The notes below the pieces were generated by a model. The model was not told the DNA's origin. It worked only from the letters and a program-made list of their open reading frames with translations, and did not search any database. The position numbers and the translations under genes are program-made. From CAWDMC01 sp963803295 (GTDB lineage Bacteria > Acidobacteriota > Terriglobia > UBA7540), in the NCBI GenBank assembly GCA_963803295.1, contig CAWDMC010000013.1:124001-188000 (forward strand): a DNA stretch of 64,000 nucleotides, in the 5' to 3' direction. Position 1 is the stretch's first letter; every line of letters begins with the position of its first letter. Shown one piece after another: positions 55,006 to 64,000 of this stretch.

Positions 55006-57432
55006 TTGAGAATCGCGTCTGCTGCTTTCTACCTGCTCCTGGCCTGCCCGATTTCCCCGTATGCCATCACTGCGTCTGCTAAAAGGCACATACGGGCCCG
55101 CCCGCACGCCAAATCGTTCACTGAGCCTGGCCCCGTGACCTCGGGACGCTTGGCCTCGATCGCATCGATGATCCAAAAGGCTCTTGAGGAACGGAAGACG
55201 CCCGGAGCCGTCGTGGTGATCGGGCACAACGGGCATGTGGTGTACCAGCGGGCCTTTGGTTATCGGGCGATTGTGCCGCGCGCGCTCCCCATGAAGCCGG
55301 ACACAATTTTCGACTTGGCCTCGCTGACCAAGGTGATCTCGACCACGATCGCGATCATGCAACTGGTCGAGCACGGGAAGATGCGTCTGGAAGATCCGGT
55401 CGCCGCCTACTGGCCGGATTTCGCTAGCAACGGCAAGGACCTGATCACCGTGCGTGAGCTGATGACCCACTTTTCCGGCCTGCCGCCCGATCTCGCGCTC
55501 AAGCCGGAGTGGACCGGCTACGATACCGCGATGCGGATGATCGTAGCCACCGAGCCGATCGTGCCTCCGGGCACGCGATTCATTTACAGCGACATCAATT
55601 ATGAGATTCTTGGTGAGCTGGTTCGTCGCCTTTCCGGGCAGGCGCTGAATGTTTATTGCGCCCAGCATATCTTCGCACCGCTCGGCATGCGCGACACCAC
55701 GTACCTGCCCTCCACCCGTTTGCGGACGCGGATAGCCCCCACGCAGCATCTTTATGGGACCACGGGGCCGATTCTGTGGGGGACGGTCCACGATTCTACA
55801 GCGCGGGCCATGGGCGGGGTGGCGGGTCACGCCGGGCTCTTCTCGACTGGGCGCGATCTCGCGATCCTGGCCCAGGCGCTGCTTGACGGCGGCGAGGGAG
55901 GCCCCAAACGCGCCCGCATCCTAAGTGCGGCGAGCGTCGAGAAGATGACCTCTCCCCAAACGCCCGAGGGCAAGACGGCCGTTCGTGGCCTCGGGTGGGA
56001 TATCGACTCACCTTTCAGCTCGAATCGCGGCGAACTGTTTCCGGTGGGCTCTTACGGCCACACCGGCTTCACCGGCACCGACCTTTGGATCGACCCGTTT
56101 TCGAACACCTACGTGATCCTGCTCACCAACTCCGTGCATCCCAGCGGCGAGGGCAACGTGGTCGCCCTGCGCGGCCAGTTAGCGGATATCGCTGCAGCGG
56201 CCTTCGGACGTGTTCCCGCGCCTGAGGAGATGGCGATGCGCCCTCTGCTCAGCTCGCACACCGAACTCGAGAACAGCTATCGTCACGCTCCTGAGTATCA
56301 TGACCAGACGCAGACGGGCATCGACGTGCTGGAATCCGAGAATTTTGCGTCGCTCCAGGGTTTGCGCATCGGATTGATCACCAACTCGACCGGCCGTGAT
56401 TCCCAGGGCCGCCGCACGGTGGATGTCTTGGCGCACGCACCCGGAGTGAAATTGGCCGCCCTCTTCAGTCCCGAGCATGGACTCTCGACTAACGTTGATG
56501 AGCGCGTCGCCTCGGGTACGGACCCGGCGACAGGCCTGCCCGTTTACAGTCTTTACGGCGATACCGAGCGTCCCACGGATAAGATGCTGACCGGCCTCGA
56601 CGCTCTGGTCTACGACATTCAGGATGTGGGCGCGCGCTTTTACACTTACCGGACCACCCTGGGCTACAGCATGGAAGCGGCGGCGAAGAAAGGGATTGCT
56701 TATTACGTGCTCGACCGCCCGAACCCGATCGGCGGGGTGCTGGTCGAGGGTCCGGTGCTCGATCCAGATTTGCTCTCGTTCGTGGCCTATCATTTCTTGC
56801 CAGTTCGCGACGGCATGACCGTGGGTGAGTTGGCCCGGCTCTTCAATCAAGAGCGTCGTCTGGGCGTGAAGCTACAGGTGGTGAAGATGCGCGACTGGCA
56901 TCGCAGCGACTGGTTTGACCAGACCGGCCTCGCGTGGGTAAACCCCTCGCCCAACCTGCGGAATCTCACTGAGGCCGCACTCTATCCGGGTGTGGGCATG
57001 GTGGAAGGCGCAAACCTCAGCGTGGGACGAGGCACCGATACGCCTTTCGAAGTGCTGGGCGCACCTTGGATCGACGGCGCCAAGCTCGCTTCCTATCTCA
57101 ATGGACGGCGAATCCAGGGGGTGCGATTCCTCGCGTACGATTTCGCCCCGCTGTCGAACCGATTCAAATCCGAACCTTGCCACGGGATCCAGATCAATCT
57201 GGTCGATCGGGACGCGCTTGATGCTCCGGAACTCGGGGTGGAGCTTGCCGCCGCCCTGTACAAGCTGTTTCCCCAAAACTTCCTGATCGATAAGACCCTG
57301 CCATTGGTGGGATCGCGTCAGGTGCTCGACGGGATCAGACGCGGCCGCGACCCCCGGCGGTTGGCCTACGAATGGCAGCAAGGCAGTCTCGCGGATTTCC
57401 GCAGGATACGGGCGAACTACCTGCTCTACTGA
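55006..57432 (+). CDS. Class C beta-lactamase-like serine hydrolase fused to NamZ-type (DUF1343) exo-muramidase
   Basis: 808 residues from TTG 55006, with a Sec signal (MRIASAAFYLLLACPISPYA). Residues ~45-400 are a serine beta-lactamase/esterase fold: SxxK in LASLTKVISTT, a YSD triad (in RFIYSDINYEILGEL) where YxN is usual, and HTGFTGTDLWIDP near the KTG position. Residues ~440-808 are a DUF1343/NamZ domain (GLRIGLITNSTGRDSQGRRT, LFSPEHGLS, VYDIQDVGARFYTYRTTLGY, NPSPNLRNLTEAALYPG). NamZ releases MurNAc from peptidoglycan chains, and partners with serine hydrolases in wall recycling, so the fusion unites both. Exported. Confidence 0.85.
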   Translation: MRIASAAFYLLLACPISPYAITASAKRHIRARPHAKSFTEPGPVTSGRLASIASMIQKALEERKTPGAVVVIGHNGHVVYQRAFGYRAIVPRALPMKPDTIFDLASLTKVISTTIAIMQLVEHGKMRLEDPVAAYWPDFASNGKDLITVRELMTHFSGLPPDLALKPEWTGYDTAMRMIVATEPIVPPGTRFIYSDINYEILGELVRRLSGQALNVYCAQHIFAPLGMRDTTYLPSTRLRTRIAPTQHLYGTTGPILWGTVHDSTARAMGGVAGHAGLFSTGRDLAILAQALLDGGEGGPKRARILSAASVEKMTSPQTPEGKTAVRGLGWDIDSPFSSNRGELFPVGSYGHTGFTGTDLWIDPFSNTYVILLTNSVHPSGEGNVVALRGQLADIAAAAFGRVPAPEEMAMRPLLSSHTELENSYRHAPEYHDQTQTGIDVLESENFASLQGLRIGLITNSTGRDSQGRRTVDVLAHAPGVKLAALFSPEHGLSTNVDERVASGTDPATGLPVYSLYGDTERPTDKMLTGLDALVYDIQDVGARFYTYRTTLGYSMEAAAKKGIAYYVLDRPNPIGGVLVEGPVLDPDLLSFVAYHFLPVRDGMTVGELARLFNQERRLGVKLQVVKMRDWHRSDWFDQTGLAWVNPSPNLRNLTEAALYPGVGMVEGANLSVGRGTDTPFEVLGAPWIDGAKLASYLNGRRIQGVRFLAYDFAPLSNRFKSEPCHGIQINLVDRDALDAPELGVELAAALYKLFPQNFLIDKTLPLVGSRQVLDGIRRGRDPRRLAYEWQQGSLADFRRIRANYLLY

Positions 57433-57480
57433 TGCTGCAGTCGCCGGTCTTTAACTGTCTATTGACCACCGTCAGGAGTG

Positions 57481-59046
57481 CTACTGGACAGTGCGCCTTC
57501 GAGCCACGGCCGTGTCCAGTTGAGCAGCCGCGATCTGATAATCCAGGCGGTTGGTGATTACTTGAGCCTGGCTGTCGGTGTAGAGTGTCTGGGCATCGGT
57601 AAGCTCAATGATATTGCCGTATCCCGCCTGATAACGGCCTTCGGCAAGCGCCAGGTTCTCGGCTGCGGCCTGCTCAGCCTTCTGGGCAAGGCCAATCTTG
57701 TCGCGAGATACGTTGCGGGTGGAATAGGCGGTGAAGACTTGCTGGCGCACTTGGTCGATGAGTGAGCTCAGATTAGCTCGCGCCGCAACGACCGCCGCGC
57801 TCGCCTGGCCCATCTCCGCCCGATACAATCCTCCGCTGAAAAGGTTCTGGGCGACTAATCCGGCGAGGCTCCAGTTGTAAATCAGGGGAAACTTCAGATT
57901 GCGGTAGTCGAAGAACGATCCGAGGGTAAGGTTCGGTTTCGTGTTGGCGCGAGCTGTCACCACATCGGCCTCCGCCGCGTTCACCTGCTCGCGAAGCGCC
58001 AGGACGTCGGGGCGGTCACGCTCCGCTTCGGCGATGAGACGGTCGAGGGGTTCGGCGGCGAGCTCCTCTTTAAGTGCGTTTAGCGAGTCGCGGGCCGGTT
58101 GGGGAGATTCCTCAATGGGGATACCCATGGCAGTCGCCAGGGCGCCACGCGCCACTTCCAGATTTGCCTGCGCCTGTCGCAGACTCACCTGCGCGTTGGC
58201 GAGCGCTACCTCCTGATTCGTCACGTCGATCTTGGGCCGTGAGCCCACTTCGAAGAAAGCCTGAATCTGGTCGAGGTGCTTTTGCTGATTGTTCACGGCC
58301 TCAGTCTCAATTCGGACCAGCTCCTCGGCCGCCAGCACTGCGAAGAAGGCCGAACGTACGTTGAGGTCCACAATATCGCGAGTGCGATCGAGATTCCGGC
58401 GGGAAGCTTCGAGCTGCGCTTCGCCGCGTTCCACTGCTCCGCGTGTGCGTCCAAAGTCGTAAACGGTCTGGGAAAAGTTCAAGCCGCTCGCGTAATACGG
58501 CGCGCTCGCAAAACTCTCGCCCTTGTAGAAGGCGTTAAACTGGGTGGGCGATTGGCCGGTTGAGGGCGCGAAATTATAGCTCGCGCGGCTGTAGGAGCCG
58601 CCGAAATCAAGCCGCGGCAGATAATTGGAGCGCGCCGCCTTCAACTGAAACTCCGACTGCTCGATGATGGCGCGCGAGGCCGCAAGATCCGGATGGCGAT
58701 CCTCGCCGATCTTCAGACACTCGGTGAGCGAAAGGGTGCGCCCGTGAAAAAAAGCCTGGGAGACCGACTGAGAATCCTGAGAGGGGTGCAGTGAGGGGTC
58801 CAGCGAGTGCTGTTGCGGTGCACTTTGGCCCGATGTTTGAGACGAGGACTGAGATTCCCCCGCTGACAACGGCGGAGGGAGCCACACCGCGATTACGAGG
58901 GCCAAAAGCGAACAGATCAGCCAAATGCGTGCTGCAGTCTTATCATTTGCAACCTCTTTCGCCCGGAGGGATGGAGCTTGAGAAGTCAAGATGCAACTAG
59001 CGGTTCTGGCACTCGCGACTGACGTTCCGGACAAGCGGCCTGGCAT
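57481..59046 (-). CDS. TolC-family outer-membrane efflux channel
   Basis: 521 residues. AGAGGGAGAAA precedes ATG 59046, so I keep the long start although the hydrophobic export segment (WLICSLLALVIAVWLPPPLS) begins ~40 residues in. The body shows the two-fold repeat of TolC: LTECLKIGEDRHPDLAASRA, LDFGGSYSRAS, then later LIAEAERDRPDVLALREQVN, and helical heptads to the end, where the second repeat has GYGNIIELTDAQTLYTDSQA. It completes a tripartite pump with the two upstream genes on this strand. Confidence 0.92.
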   Translation of the reverse strand: MPGRLSGTSVASARTASCILTSQAPSLRAKEVANDKTAARIWLICSLLALVIAVWLPPPLSAGESQSSSQTSGQSAPQQHSLDPSLHPSQDSQSVSQAFFHGRTLSLTECLKIGEDRHPDLAASRAIIEQSEFQLKAARSNYLPRLDFGGSYSRASYNFAPSTGQSPTQFNAFYKGESFASAPYYASGLNFSQTVYDFGRTRGAVERGEAQLEASRRNLDRTRDIVDLNVRSAFFAVLAAEELVRIETEAVNNQQKHLDQIQAFFEVGSRPKIDVTNQEVALANAQVSLRQAQANLEVARGALATAMGIPIEESPQPARDSLNALKEELAAEPLDRLIAEAERDRPDVLALREQVNAAEADVVTARANTKPNLTLGSFFDYRNLKFPLIYNWSLAGLVAQNLFSGGLYRAEMGQASAAVVAARANLSSLIDQVRQQVFTAYSTRNVSRDKIGLAQKAEQAAAENLALAEGRYQAGYGNIIELTDAQTLYTDSQAQVITNRLDYQIAAAQLDTAVARRRTVQ

Positions 59047-59108
59047 TTTCTCCCTCTCTTTGCACCCCTCTCGAGCAACTCCGCCCTTCCATTTGAGCTG
59101 ATGTTGAC

Positions 59109-60221
59109 CTATCGCTCTACCGGCTGCACCACGCCACCCTCGATCGCGCTGTCTCCCAGATTCACGGCCACGCGATCGCCCACTTGTACTCCCGAGGCCA
59201 GTCGAGCGTTAGTGCCGTCGTCGCTCATGACCACCACCGGTTGAAAGTGGATTCGGTTCTCAGACGTCACCACGGGTACGAACGGATGTCCTTTGCGCAT
59301 GAGGAGCGCGTCACTTGTGACCTCAAGATAAGGAGGCGTGCGCAAGTGCAACGTGACCTGTACAAAGCTGCCCGGCAGGATCTCGTTCCGTCTGTTGTCG
59401 AAGTCAATTTCAGTGAGCAGCGTCCGTGTCTTCGAATCAAGTTGGCCGCTGATCCGGGTGACGCGGGCCGCGAGCTTGTGGTCGGGCCGCTCGGGCATGG
59501 CGATCTCAGCGGGCGTCCCGGCATGGACAAATACGGCATCGCCCTGGTCGGGGTAAACGTAGACGCGCAGAAGGGCGGTCTGGGCCACGGTGACCAGGGG
59601 AAGGGAATTGGCAGCGCTCTGCAACAGCGCTCCCGGGTCGGCGTAGCGCGATGTGACCGTACCCGCGAACGGCGCGCGCAGGATCTCGTAACCCTTCAGG
59701 GTGCCAAGCGTCGCCACATTAGCCGCGGCCATCTGAGCTTCAGTCGAGGCCTGGTCAGCGTCCTGTTGGGAGATCATCTGGCGTTTAACCAGAGCGGCGG
59801 CGCGCTGGGCGTTCACCTGTTTGTTGCGGGCGTCGGCGGCCGCGGATTGATACTGGTGGTCGGTTTCGGGAGACTCAATCACGGCCAGTAATTGGTTTTG
59901 TTCCACGTGGTCGCCCTTGTCGATCTTGATCTCCTTCAGATAACCACTGACCTTGGCATAGAGGGTGGCGGTGGCAAAGGGATTGGCCTCGCCAATCAGA
60001 GTGATCGTGCGTTCCGCGGGCGCTCGCTTAACCCTGGCCACAAGCACGCGCGGTCCCGCCTTGGCCACGGTTTCACGCGCCTCCACCTCGGTGATGACCC
60101 GCGCGTTCTGAGTCTTGATCAGCCGGTGGAGCAGCAGCGCCGCCCCGGCCAGGACCAGGAACCCCAGCAGGTATAGCGCAATCGCTGGTCCGAGTTTTCT
60201 CTTCGACTTCGACTCAGTCAT
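59109..60221 (-). CDS. RND efflux periplasmic adaptor (MexA/AcrA-like)
   Basis: 370 residues from M 60221 (the longer 60242 start is possible). N-terminal anchor helix LYLLGFLVLAGAALLLH, then lipoyl half VSGYLKEIKIDKGDHVEQNQ, an alpha hairpin (~95-155), the second lipoyl half RAPFAGTVTSRYADPGALLQ, a beta-barrel with VYVYPDQGDAVFVHAG, and a final membrane-proximal domain. It connects the RND pump to TolC. The order on this strand is pump, adaptor, channel, with a 20-base hairpin between pump and adaptor. Confidence 0.92.
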   Translation of the reverse strand: MTESKSKRKLGPAIALYLLGFLVLAGAALLLHRLIKTQNARVITEVEARETVAKAGPRVLVARVKRAPAERTITLIGEANPFATATLYAKVSGYLKEIKIDKGDHVEQNQLLAVIESPETDHQYQSAAADARNKQVNAQRAAALVKRQMISQQDADQASTEAQMAAANVATLGTLKGYEILRAPFAGTVTSRYADPGALLQSAANSLPLVTVAQTALLRVYVYPDQGDAVFVHAGTPAEIAMPERPDHKLAARVTRISGQLDSKTRTLLTEIDFDNRRNEILPGSFVQVTLHLRTPPYLEVTSDALLMRKGHPFVPVVTSENRIHFQPVVVMSDDGTNARLASGVQVGDRVAVNLGDSAIEGGVVQPVER

Positions 60222-60256
60222 GACCCCACCGCAAGACCGCAACGCAAGACAATTTG

Positions 60257-60306
60257 CCGCAGAGAACGCGGAGAACTCTTCTCTGCGTTCTCCGCGTTCT
60301 CTGCGG
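60257..60306. repeat. Perfect 20-base inverted repeat between RND pump and adaptor genes
   Basis: 60257-60276 and 60287-60306 are perfect 20-base inverted repeats (left arm begins CCGCAGAGAACGCGG) around a 10-base loop. Such TTCTCTGCGG-type dyads are widespread between genes in soil bacteria. In the transcript it forms a very stable stem between the pump stop (60324) and the adaptor start (60221), so it may lower or delay adaptor and channel expression. Confidence 0.75.
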
Positions 60307-60323
60307 TGAATTTCCGTTTTGGG

Positions 60324-63300
60324 CTATCCCCCGAACTGATCCTCATACTCTTGCCGCGTCCGCATGCCTTCGGTTTCGGCCCGGAACCGTTCCTCAAGCA
60401 GGTGCTTCGCGGGAGGCTTTACGCGAAGCAGGGAGTAGACCACCGGCACTACGAACAGGGTAACGAACGTGGCCACGCACAGACCGCCGATCACCGCCCG
60501 GCCCAGGGGCGCATTCTGCTCGCCGCCTTCGCCCATCGCCAGCGCCATCGGTATCATTCCGATCACCATAGCGAGAGCCGTCATCAGCACCGGGCGCAGC
60601 CGAACCTTGCCAGCCTCGAGGGCGGCGTCATGAGCATTCATTCCGTGCTCCACCCGCAGATCGTTGGCGAAACTGACCAGTAGGATGGAGTTGGAAACGG
60701 CGATTCCCACTGCCATAATCGAGCCCATCAGCGACTCAACGTTCAGAGTGGTGCCGGTAATGGCGAGCATCCAGAGAATGCCAACGAGCGCGCCTGGCAC
60801 TGCCATCATGATAATAAAGGGATCGAGCCACGACTGGAACAGGGTCACCATCAGAAAATAGACCAGCAGAATAGCCAGAATGAGGCCGAGAAGCAAACTT
60901 CGAAAGGATTGCTCCATGACTTCATTCTGGCCGCGTACATTGATGCGGATTCCTGCCGGCAGCTTGCCGATGGCGGCGATCTGCCGGCGGATGTCTTTGA
61001 CCACCGAGCCGAGATCGCGCCCATCCACGCTGGCTTCTACGTCGAGAACGCGTTGAACGGTGTAATGGTTGATCTGGTCCGGCTCAACGTCAGCCCGGAT
61101 GGTGGCCACGTTGCTCAGGACCTGGGCAGGGGCGCGAGGCACGGGATCGGCAACGCCCGGCGCCGCCTGCAGTAAGTTGCCGGCTGAAGGTGGCGTAACC
61201 GTTGTCGCCATCAGCGTATCCACCGAATCGATCTTCTGATAAGGAATCCTCACGGCGACGATATAGTTGACGTTGTTGATGGGATTCAGGAAGAAGTTGG
61301 GCGCGACCAGGGCGCTCGAGGAGAGGGCGGTCAGCATACTGTTGGCGACGTCGCGCTGGCTCATTCCCAACTCGGCCGCCCGCACCCGATCGACGTTCAC
61401 ACGTAAGGTAGGATAATCGAGCACCTGGGCCAAATGCACGTCAGCCAGTCCTGGCGTCCGGACCATGGAGTCGCGGAGGCGCCGGGCAAGAACGGCGGTG
61501 TCGTCAAAGTTGTTGCCCTCCACCTGAATGTCAATAGGTGCGGCCAGTCCGAAGTTGAGCACCTGCGTCACGATATCGGCGGGCAGGAAATAGAAGCTCG
61601 AACCGGGAAAGTCGTGCGGCAGCACGCGGCGCAACTCGCGCATGTATCCTGCCGTGGGGTGATGATCCGGCTTGAGCGAAATGAGAATCTCGGAGTCCAT
61701 CGGCCCTACGTTTTCAGTGCGAACATAAGCGAGCACGTACGATACGGGCAAGCCGATCATGTCGTTAATGGTGCCGATTTCCTCCGGCGGCACTACCTCG
61801 CGGATCCGCTGTTCCACTTGGGCGACGATCTGCTCCGTCTCCTCGATCCGGGTGCCGGAGGGCGCCCGGAACTGCAGTTTCATCAGGCCGGCATCCACGG
61901 AAGGGAAGAGATCGGTGCCGATTACCAGGAGCAGGCCGGCCGTGATTCCACCCACCAAGATGGCGATCCCCAGGGTGAAGGCACGATGTGCCAAGGCCGT
62001 GGCCAGTACCTGACCGTAGGCATTGCGGAAGCCGTCAAATCCGCGATCCCGCCAGCGGTTAAACGCGGCAGCAAAGCGCGCCAGGGGTCCGCGGCGGTCC
62101 ACTTCCTCTTCTGATGCCGCTTCGACGGAGCCCGGCACGTGCTTCTCGCCTGCCATCAGCATGTGGGCCAGCGTTGGTACCAGCGTGCGGGAAAGAAGAT
62201 ACGAGGCGAGCATCGCCAGGACGACAGCGAGAGCCAACGGGGTGAACAGAAACTTGGCGGGTCCGAAGAGCAGCACTACGGGAAAGAATACGATGCAGAT
62301 GGCCAGAGTGGCCACGATGGCTGGAACCGCGATCTGCGAGGCGCCGTCGAGAATGGCAATCGTGAGCGGCTTACGCATCGATCGATTGCGGTGGATGTTT
62401 TCCACCTCCACCGTAGCGTCGTCGACCAGCATCCCTACCGCTAGGGCCAGCCCTCCCAGCGTCATGATGTTGATGCTGTTGCCGGTGAGCTGAAGCCCGA
62501 TGATCGAGGTGAAGATGGCCAGCGGGATCGAAGTGGTAACGATCAGCATGCTGCGCCAGCTTCCTAGGAAGATCAGGATCATGAGAGAGACCAGTCCGGA
62601 AGCCAGGATGACCTCGCGCATGACGCCATAAACGGCGGCCCGCACGAATACCGACTGGTCAAAATCGATCTTGAACTGCATTCCCTTGGGTGCGGTGGAC
62701 TGAATTAAAGGCAACACTTCTCGTACAGAATCCACCACCTTGATCGTGGAGGCATCCGAATGCCTCAAGATGGTGAGATAGGCAGCCCGTTTGCCGTTGA
62801 TGTGGACGATGTTCTCCTGGGTGGCGTAGCTCAAAGAGACATGAGCGACATCGCCCAGCAGAACGGGCGCGCTGCCCACTACCTTCAGCGGAATGCGACC
62901 GAAGTCCTCTACCAGCGCGGGACTGGAATTGAGCTCCACATTGTACTCATAGTCGCCGATCCGGGCCGTGCCGGCCGGCAGGATCACGTTCGAGGCCTGG
63001 ACCGTGTTCACGACATCATTCGCGGAAAGTCCTTTGGCATTGAGCGCCGCCGGATTGACATCAATGATCACCTCCGGTTGTTTGCCGCCGAAGGGGGCAG
63101 GTGTGCTGAGCCCGGGAATAGTGAAGAGCCGGATGCGCACGAAGTTCAGGCCATAGTCATAGATTTCCTGTTCGGAAAGAGTGTCGCTCGACAGGGTCAA
63201 CTGGGCTACAGGCAGATTCGAGGCATTGAACTGGATGACATTGGGTGCGGTCATGCCGGGAGGGAAAATACGCAGAATAGTGGACGAAATCGACGAAATC

Positions 63301-63623
63301 TGGGCGACGGCGGCGCCAACATCCGTGCCCGGCTGAAAATAGACCCGCATCAACCCGATGCCGGGAATCGATTCCGATTCAATCCTCTCGATACCGTTCG
63401 CGGTGCTCGAATAGGCGCGCTCGGCAATCAGCACCACGCGCCTTTCCATGTCCTGCGCTGACAAACCGTTGTAGCTCCAGACCACCAACACGACAGGAAT
63501 ATCGATCGAGGGAAAGATGTCGACGATCATCCGGCTAAGGGACAGCAGTCCCATCACCAGGATCAGAAACGACATGACTGCAACGGAATAGGGGCGCCGC
63601 AGCGCCAGCCGGACAATCCACAT
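60324..63623 (-). CDS. RND-family multidrug/metal efflux pump (AcrB-type inner-membrane transporter)
   Basis: 1099 residues. Two internal halves, each with a large periplasmic domain. The first helix (YSVAVMSFLILVMGLLSLSR) and the GMLVDDATVEVENIHRN segment of transmembrane helix 4 (with the proton-relay Asp pair) are typical of the HAE-like group, not metal exporters. Periplasmic sheets include IPGIGLMRVYFQPGTDVGAA and PFGGKQPEVIIDVNP. The second half repeats the fold (LILAILLVYFLMVTLFQSW, MAVGIAVSNSILLVSFANDL). It should export amphiphilic compounds. The pump gene is first of the three efflux genes; the redoxin gene lies upstream. Confidence 0.95.
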   Translation of the reverse strand: MWIVRLALRRPYSVAVMSFLILVMGLLSLSRMIVDIFPSIDIPVVLVVWSYNGLSAQDMERRVVLIAERAYSSTANGIERIESESIPGIGLMRVYFQPGTDVGAAVAQISSISSTILRIFPPGMTAPNVIQFNASNLPVAQLTLSSDTLSEQEIYDYGLNFVRIRLFTIPGLSTPAPFGGKQPEVIIDVNPAALNAKGLSANDVVNTVQASNVILPAGTARIGDYEYNVELNSSPALVEDFGRIPLKVVGSAPVLLGDVAHVSLSYATQENIVHINGKRAAYLTILRHSDASTIKVVDSVREVLPLIQSTAPKGMQFKIDFDQSVFVRAAVYGVMREVILASGLVSLMILIFLGSWRSMLIVTTSIPLAIFTSIIGLQLTGNSINIMTLGGLALAVGMLVDDATVEVENIHRNRSMRKPLTIAILDGASQIAVPAIVATLAICIVFFPVVLLFGPAKFLFTPLALAVVLAMLASYLLSRTLVPTLAHMLMAGEKHVPGSVEAASEEEVDRRGPLARFAAAFNRWRDRGFDGFRNAYGQVLATALAHRAFTLGIAILVGGITAGLLLVIGTDLFPSVDAGLMKLQFRAPSGTRIEETEQIVAQVEQRIREVVPPEEIGTINDMIGLPVSYVLAYVRTENVGPMDSEILISLKPDHHPTAGYMRELRRVLPHDFPGSSFYFLPADIVTQVLNFGLAAPIDIQVEGNNFDDTAVLARRLRDSMVRTPGLADVHLAQVLDYPTLRVNVDRVRAAELGMSQRDVANSMLTALSSSALVAPNFFLNPINNVNYIVAVRIPYQKIDSVDTLMATTVTPPSAGNLLQAAPGVADPVPRAPAQVLSNVATIRADVEPDQINHYTVQRVLDVEASVDGRDLGSVVKDIRRQIAAIGKLPAGIRINVRGQNEVMEQSFRSLLLGLILAILLVYFLMVTLFQSWLDPFIIMMAVPGALVGILWMLAITGTTLNVESLMGSIMAVGIAVSNSILLVSFANDLRVEHGMNAHDAALEAGKVRLRPVLMTALAMVIGMIPMALAMGEGGEQNAPLGRAVIGGLCVATFVTLFVVPVVYSLLRVKPPAKHLLEERFRAETEGMRTRQEYEDQFGG

Positions 63624-63652
63624 GTGCTTGTAGGTTCGAGGTGTAAGGTTCC

Positions 63653-63714
63653 AGGTTTCAGGTTCTAGACGCTAGAAACCCGACACGTGACACCTGACAC
63701 CTAACCTGAAACCT
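63653..63714. repeat. 12-base inverted repeat with degenerate tandem copies
   Basis: AGGTTTCAGGTT (63653-63664) pairs with AACCTGAAACCT (63703-63714), and between and around them are several partial copies of the motifs (AGGTGTAAGGTT, GACACCTGACACCT). This is a degenerate intergenic repeat between the redoxin and RND pump genes. It may end the redoxin message. Confidence 0.6.
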
Positions 63715-64000
63715 AATGACCGTACTTCACCGAACATCCGTAGGGGCGGGTGGCGGTTGTGGTGACTGGCTTTCCAGTCATCGCCTCAGTGAGCGCCTGC
63801 GAAACGTAGTTCGTCGCCCGACCGATATCGGAGGCCTCTGTGGTCGGCATGCTGTCGATCGCGCCATCGTAGATTAGCACGCCGTCGGGACTAATGACGA
63901 ACATATGCGGTGTCGTTTTGGCTTCATAAAGATGTCCCAGTTGGCCGCTCGGGTCGAGCAGGACAGCGGTGGGCGCCGCGCCTGCCTGCTTCAGATAAGT
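63713..64000 (-). CDS. Redoxin/thioredoxin-like (AhpC/TSA-type) protein, 3' part (5' end outside window)
   Basis: The frame is open to the window edge and ends at 63713. The visible ~95 residues have the redoxin C-terminal half: AVLLDPSGQLGHLYEAKTTP, HMFVISPDGVLIYDGAIDSM, and the end TGKPVTTTATRPYGCSVKYG. The conserved PYGCSVKY tail is a hallmark of a thioredoxin-like family seen in many soil bacteria; the active-site CxxC is in the missing half. Likely an exported redox-active protein. It is upstream of the RND genes on the same strand. Confidence 0.8.
   Translation of the reverse strand, partial: TYLKQAGAAPTAVLLDPSGQLGHLYEAKTTPHMFVISPDGVLIYDGAIDSMPTTEASDIGRATNYVSQALTEAMTGKPVTTTATRPYGCSVKYGH

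Noticed and set aside
54970..55830. 286-codon minus-strand open frame
   Set aside because: Antisense to the serine hydrolase/NamZ gene, rich in Arg/His/Gly as expected of a shadow.
1..64000. CRISPR arrays, tRNA and rRNA genes
   Set aside because: I saw no regular short repeats with unique spacers, no CCA-ending cloverleaf that I could support, and no rRNA-like stretch.

Overview
The window is high-GC bacterial DNA that most resembles a soil member of the Acidobacteriota (Terriglobia/Solibacter-like). This is an inference, since no rRNA or tRNA gene is visible. It rests on the gene families (many Tat-exported glycoside hydrolases, three-permease MacB-type exporters, URO-D-like and DUF6259-like proteins) and on palindromic intergenic repeats of a kind common in that phylum (8524-8629, 9831-9919, 60257-60306, 63653-63714). 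Coding density is high, and most open frames antisense to the listed genes are shadows.

Layout. 1-1136: the end of an N-acyl-D-amino-acid deacylase-like amidohydrolase overlapping a decayed dhaM. 1228-7855 (+): a J-domain/four-repeat membrane protein, a zinc-ribbon TPR membrane protein, a CLC chloride channel with a CBS-like tail, and a membrane-anchored di-haem cytochrome c. 7888-13603: DinB protein, Tat-exported TIM-barrel isomerase, Pal lipoprotein and DNA polymerase I. 13850-18756: divergent GH106 rhamnosidase-like and GH51-like enzymes, the latter frameshifted. 18927-26205: a RodZ-like HTH/zinc-ribbon/SPOR protein, then an ABC export system of three permeases, adaptor and ATPase.

26335-38501 is the most distinctive region. 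A minus-strand run reads DeoR regulator, RuBisCO-like protein (RLP), SIS sugar-phosphate isomerase, and TPP-dependent 2-oxoacid/acyloin dehydrogenase E1-alpha, E1-beta and E2. Divergent from it, behind a recognisable sigma-70 promoter, lie a class II aldolase, a uronate-isomerase-like gene with a homopolymer frameshift, a DUF6259-like protein and a PfkB kinase. Together these look like a dedicated pathway for an unusual sugar or sugar acid in which an RLP, not a true carboxylase, performs a central step. Known D-apionate pathways use RLPs this way, but the enzyme set here differs and its substrate cannot be read from sequence.

38743-49173 is more carbohydrate processing: URO-D-like protein, GH35/DUF5597-type enzyme, a frameshifted secreted protein, a beta-propeller-like protein, an acetyl-esterase-like hydrolase, a GH116 beta-glucosidase-like enzyme and a Tat-exported nitrilase-superfamily protein. 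49289-53895 (-) holds an ECF sigma factor lacking region 4, a Tat-exported ferritin-like protein and a two-component system. 53896-55005 is a relic region (transposase remnant, terminator-like hairpin, possible chemoreceptor tail). 55006-57432 is a serine hydrolase fused to a NamZ-type domain. 57481-64000 (-) is a redoxin, RND pump, adaptor and TolC set.

Four genes (dhaM, GH51-like, uronate isomerase-like, and the 42098 gene) can be read end to end only by changing frame, and the transposase relic also changes frame. That many frameshifts in 64 kb means either real decay or residual assembly error, and it should be settled before drawing conclusions about gene loss.
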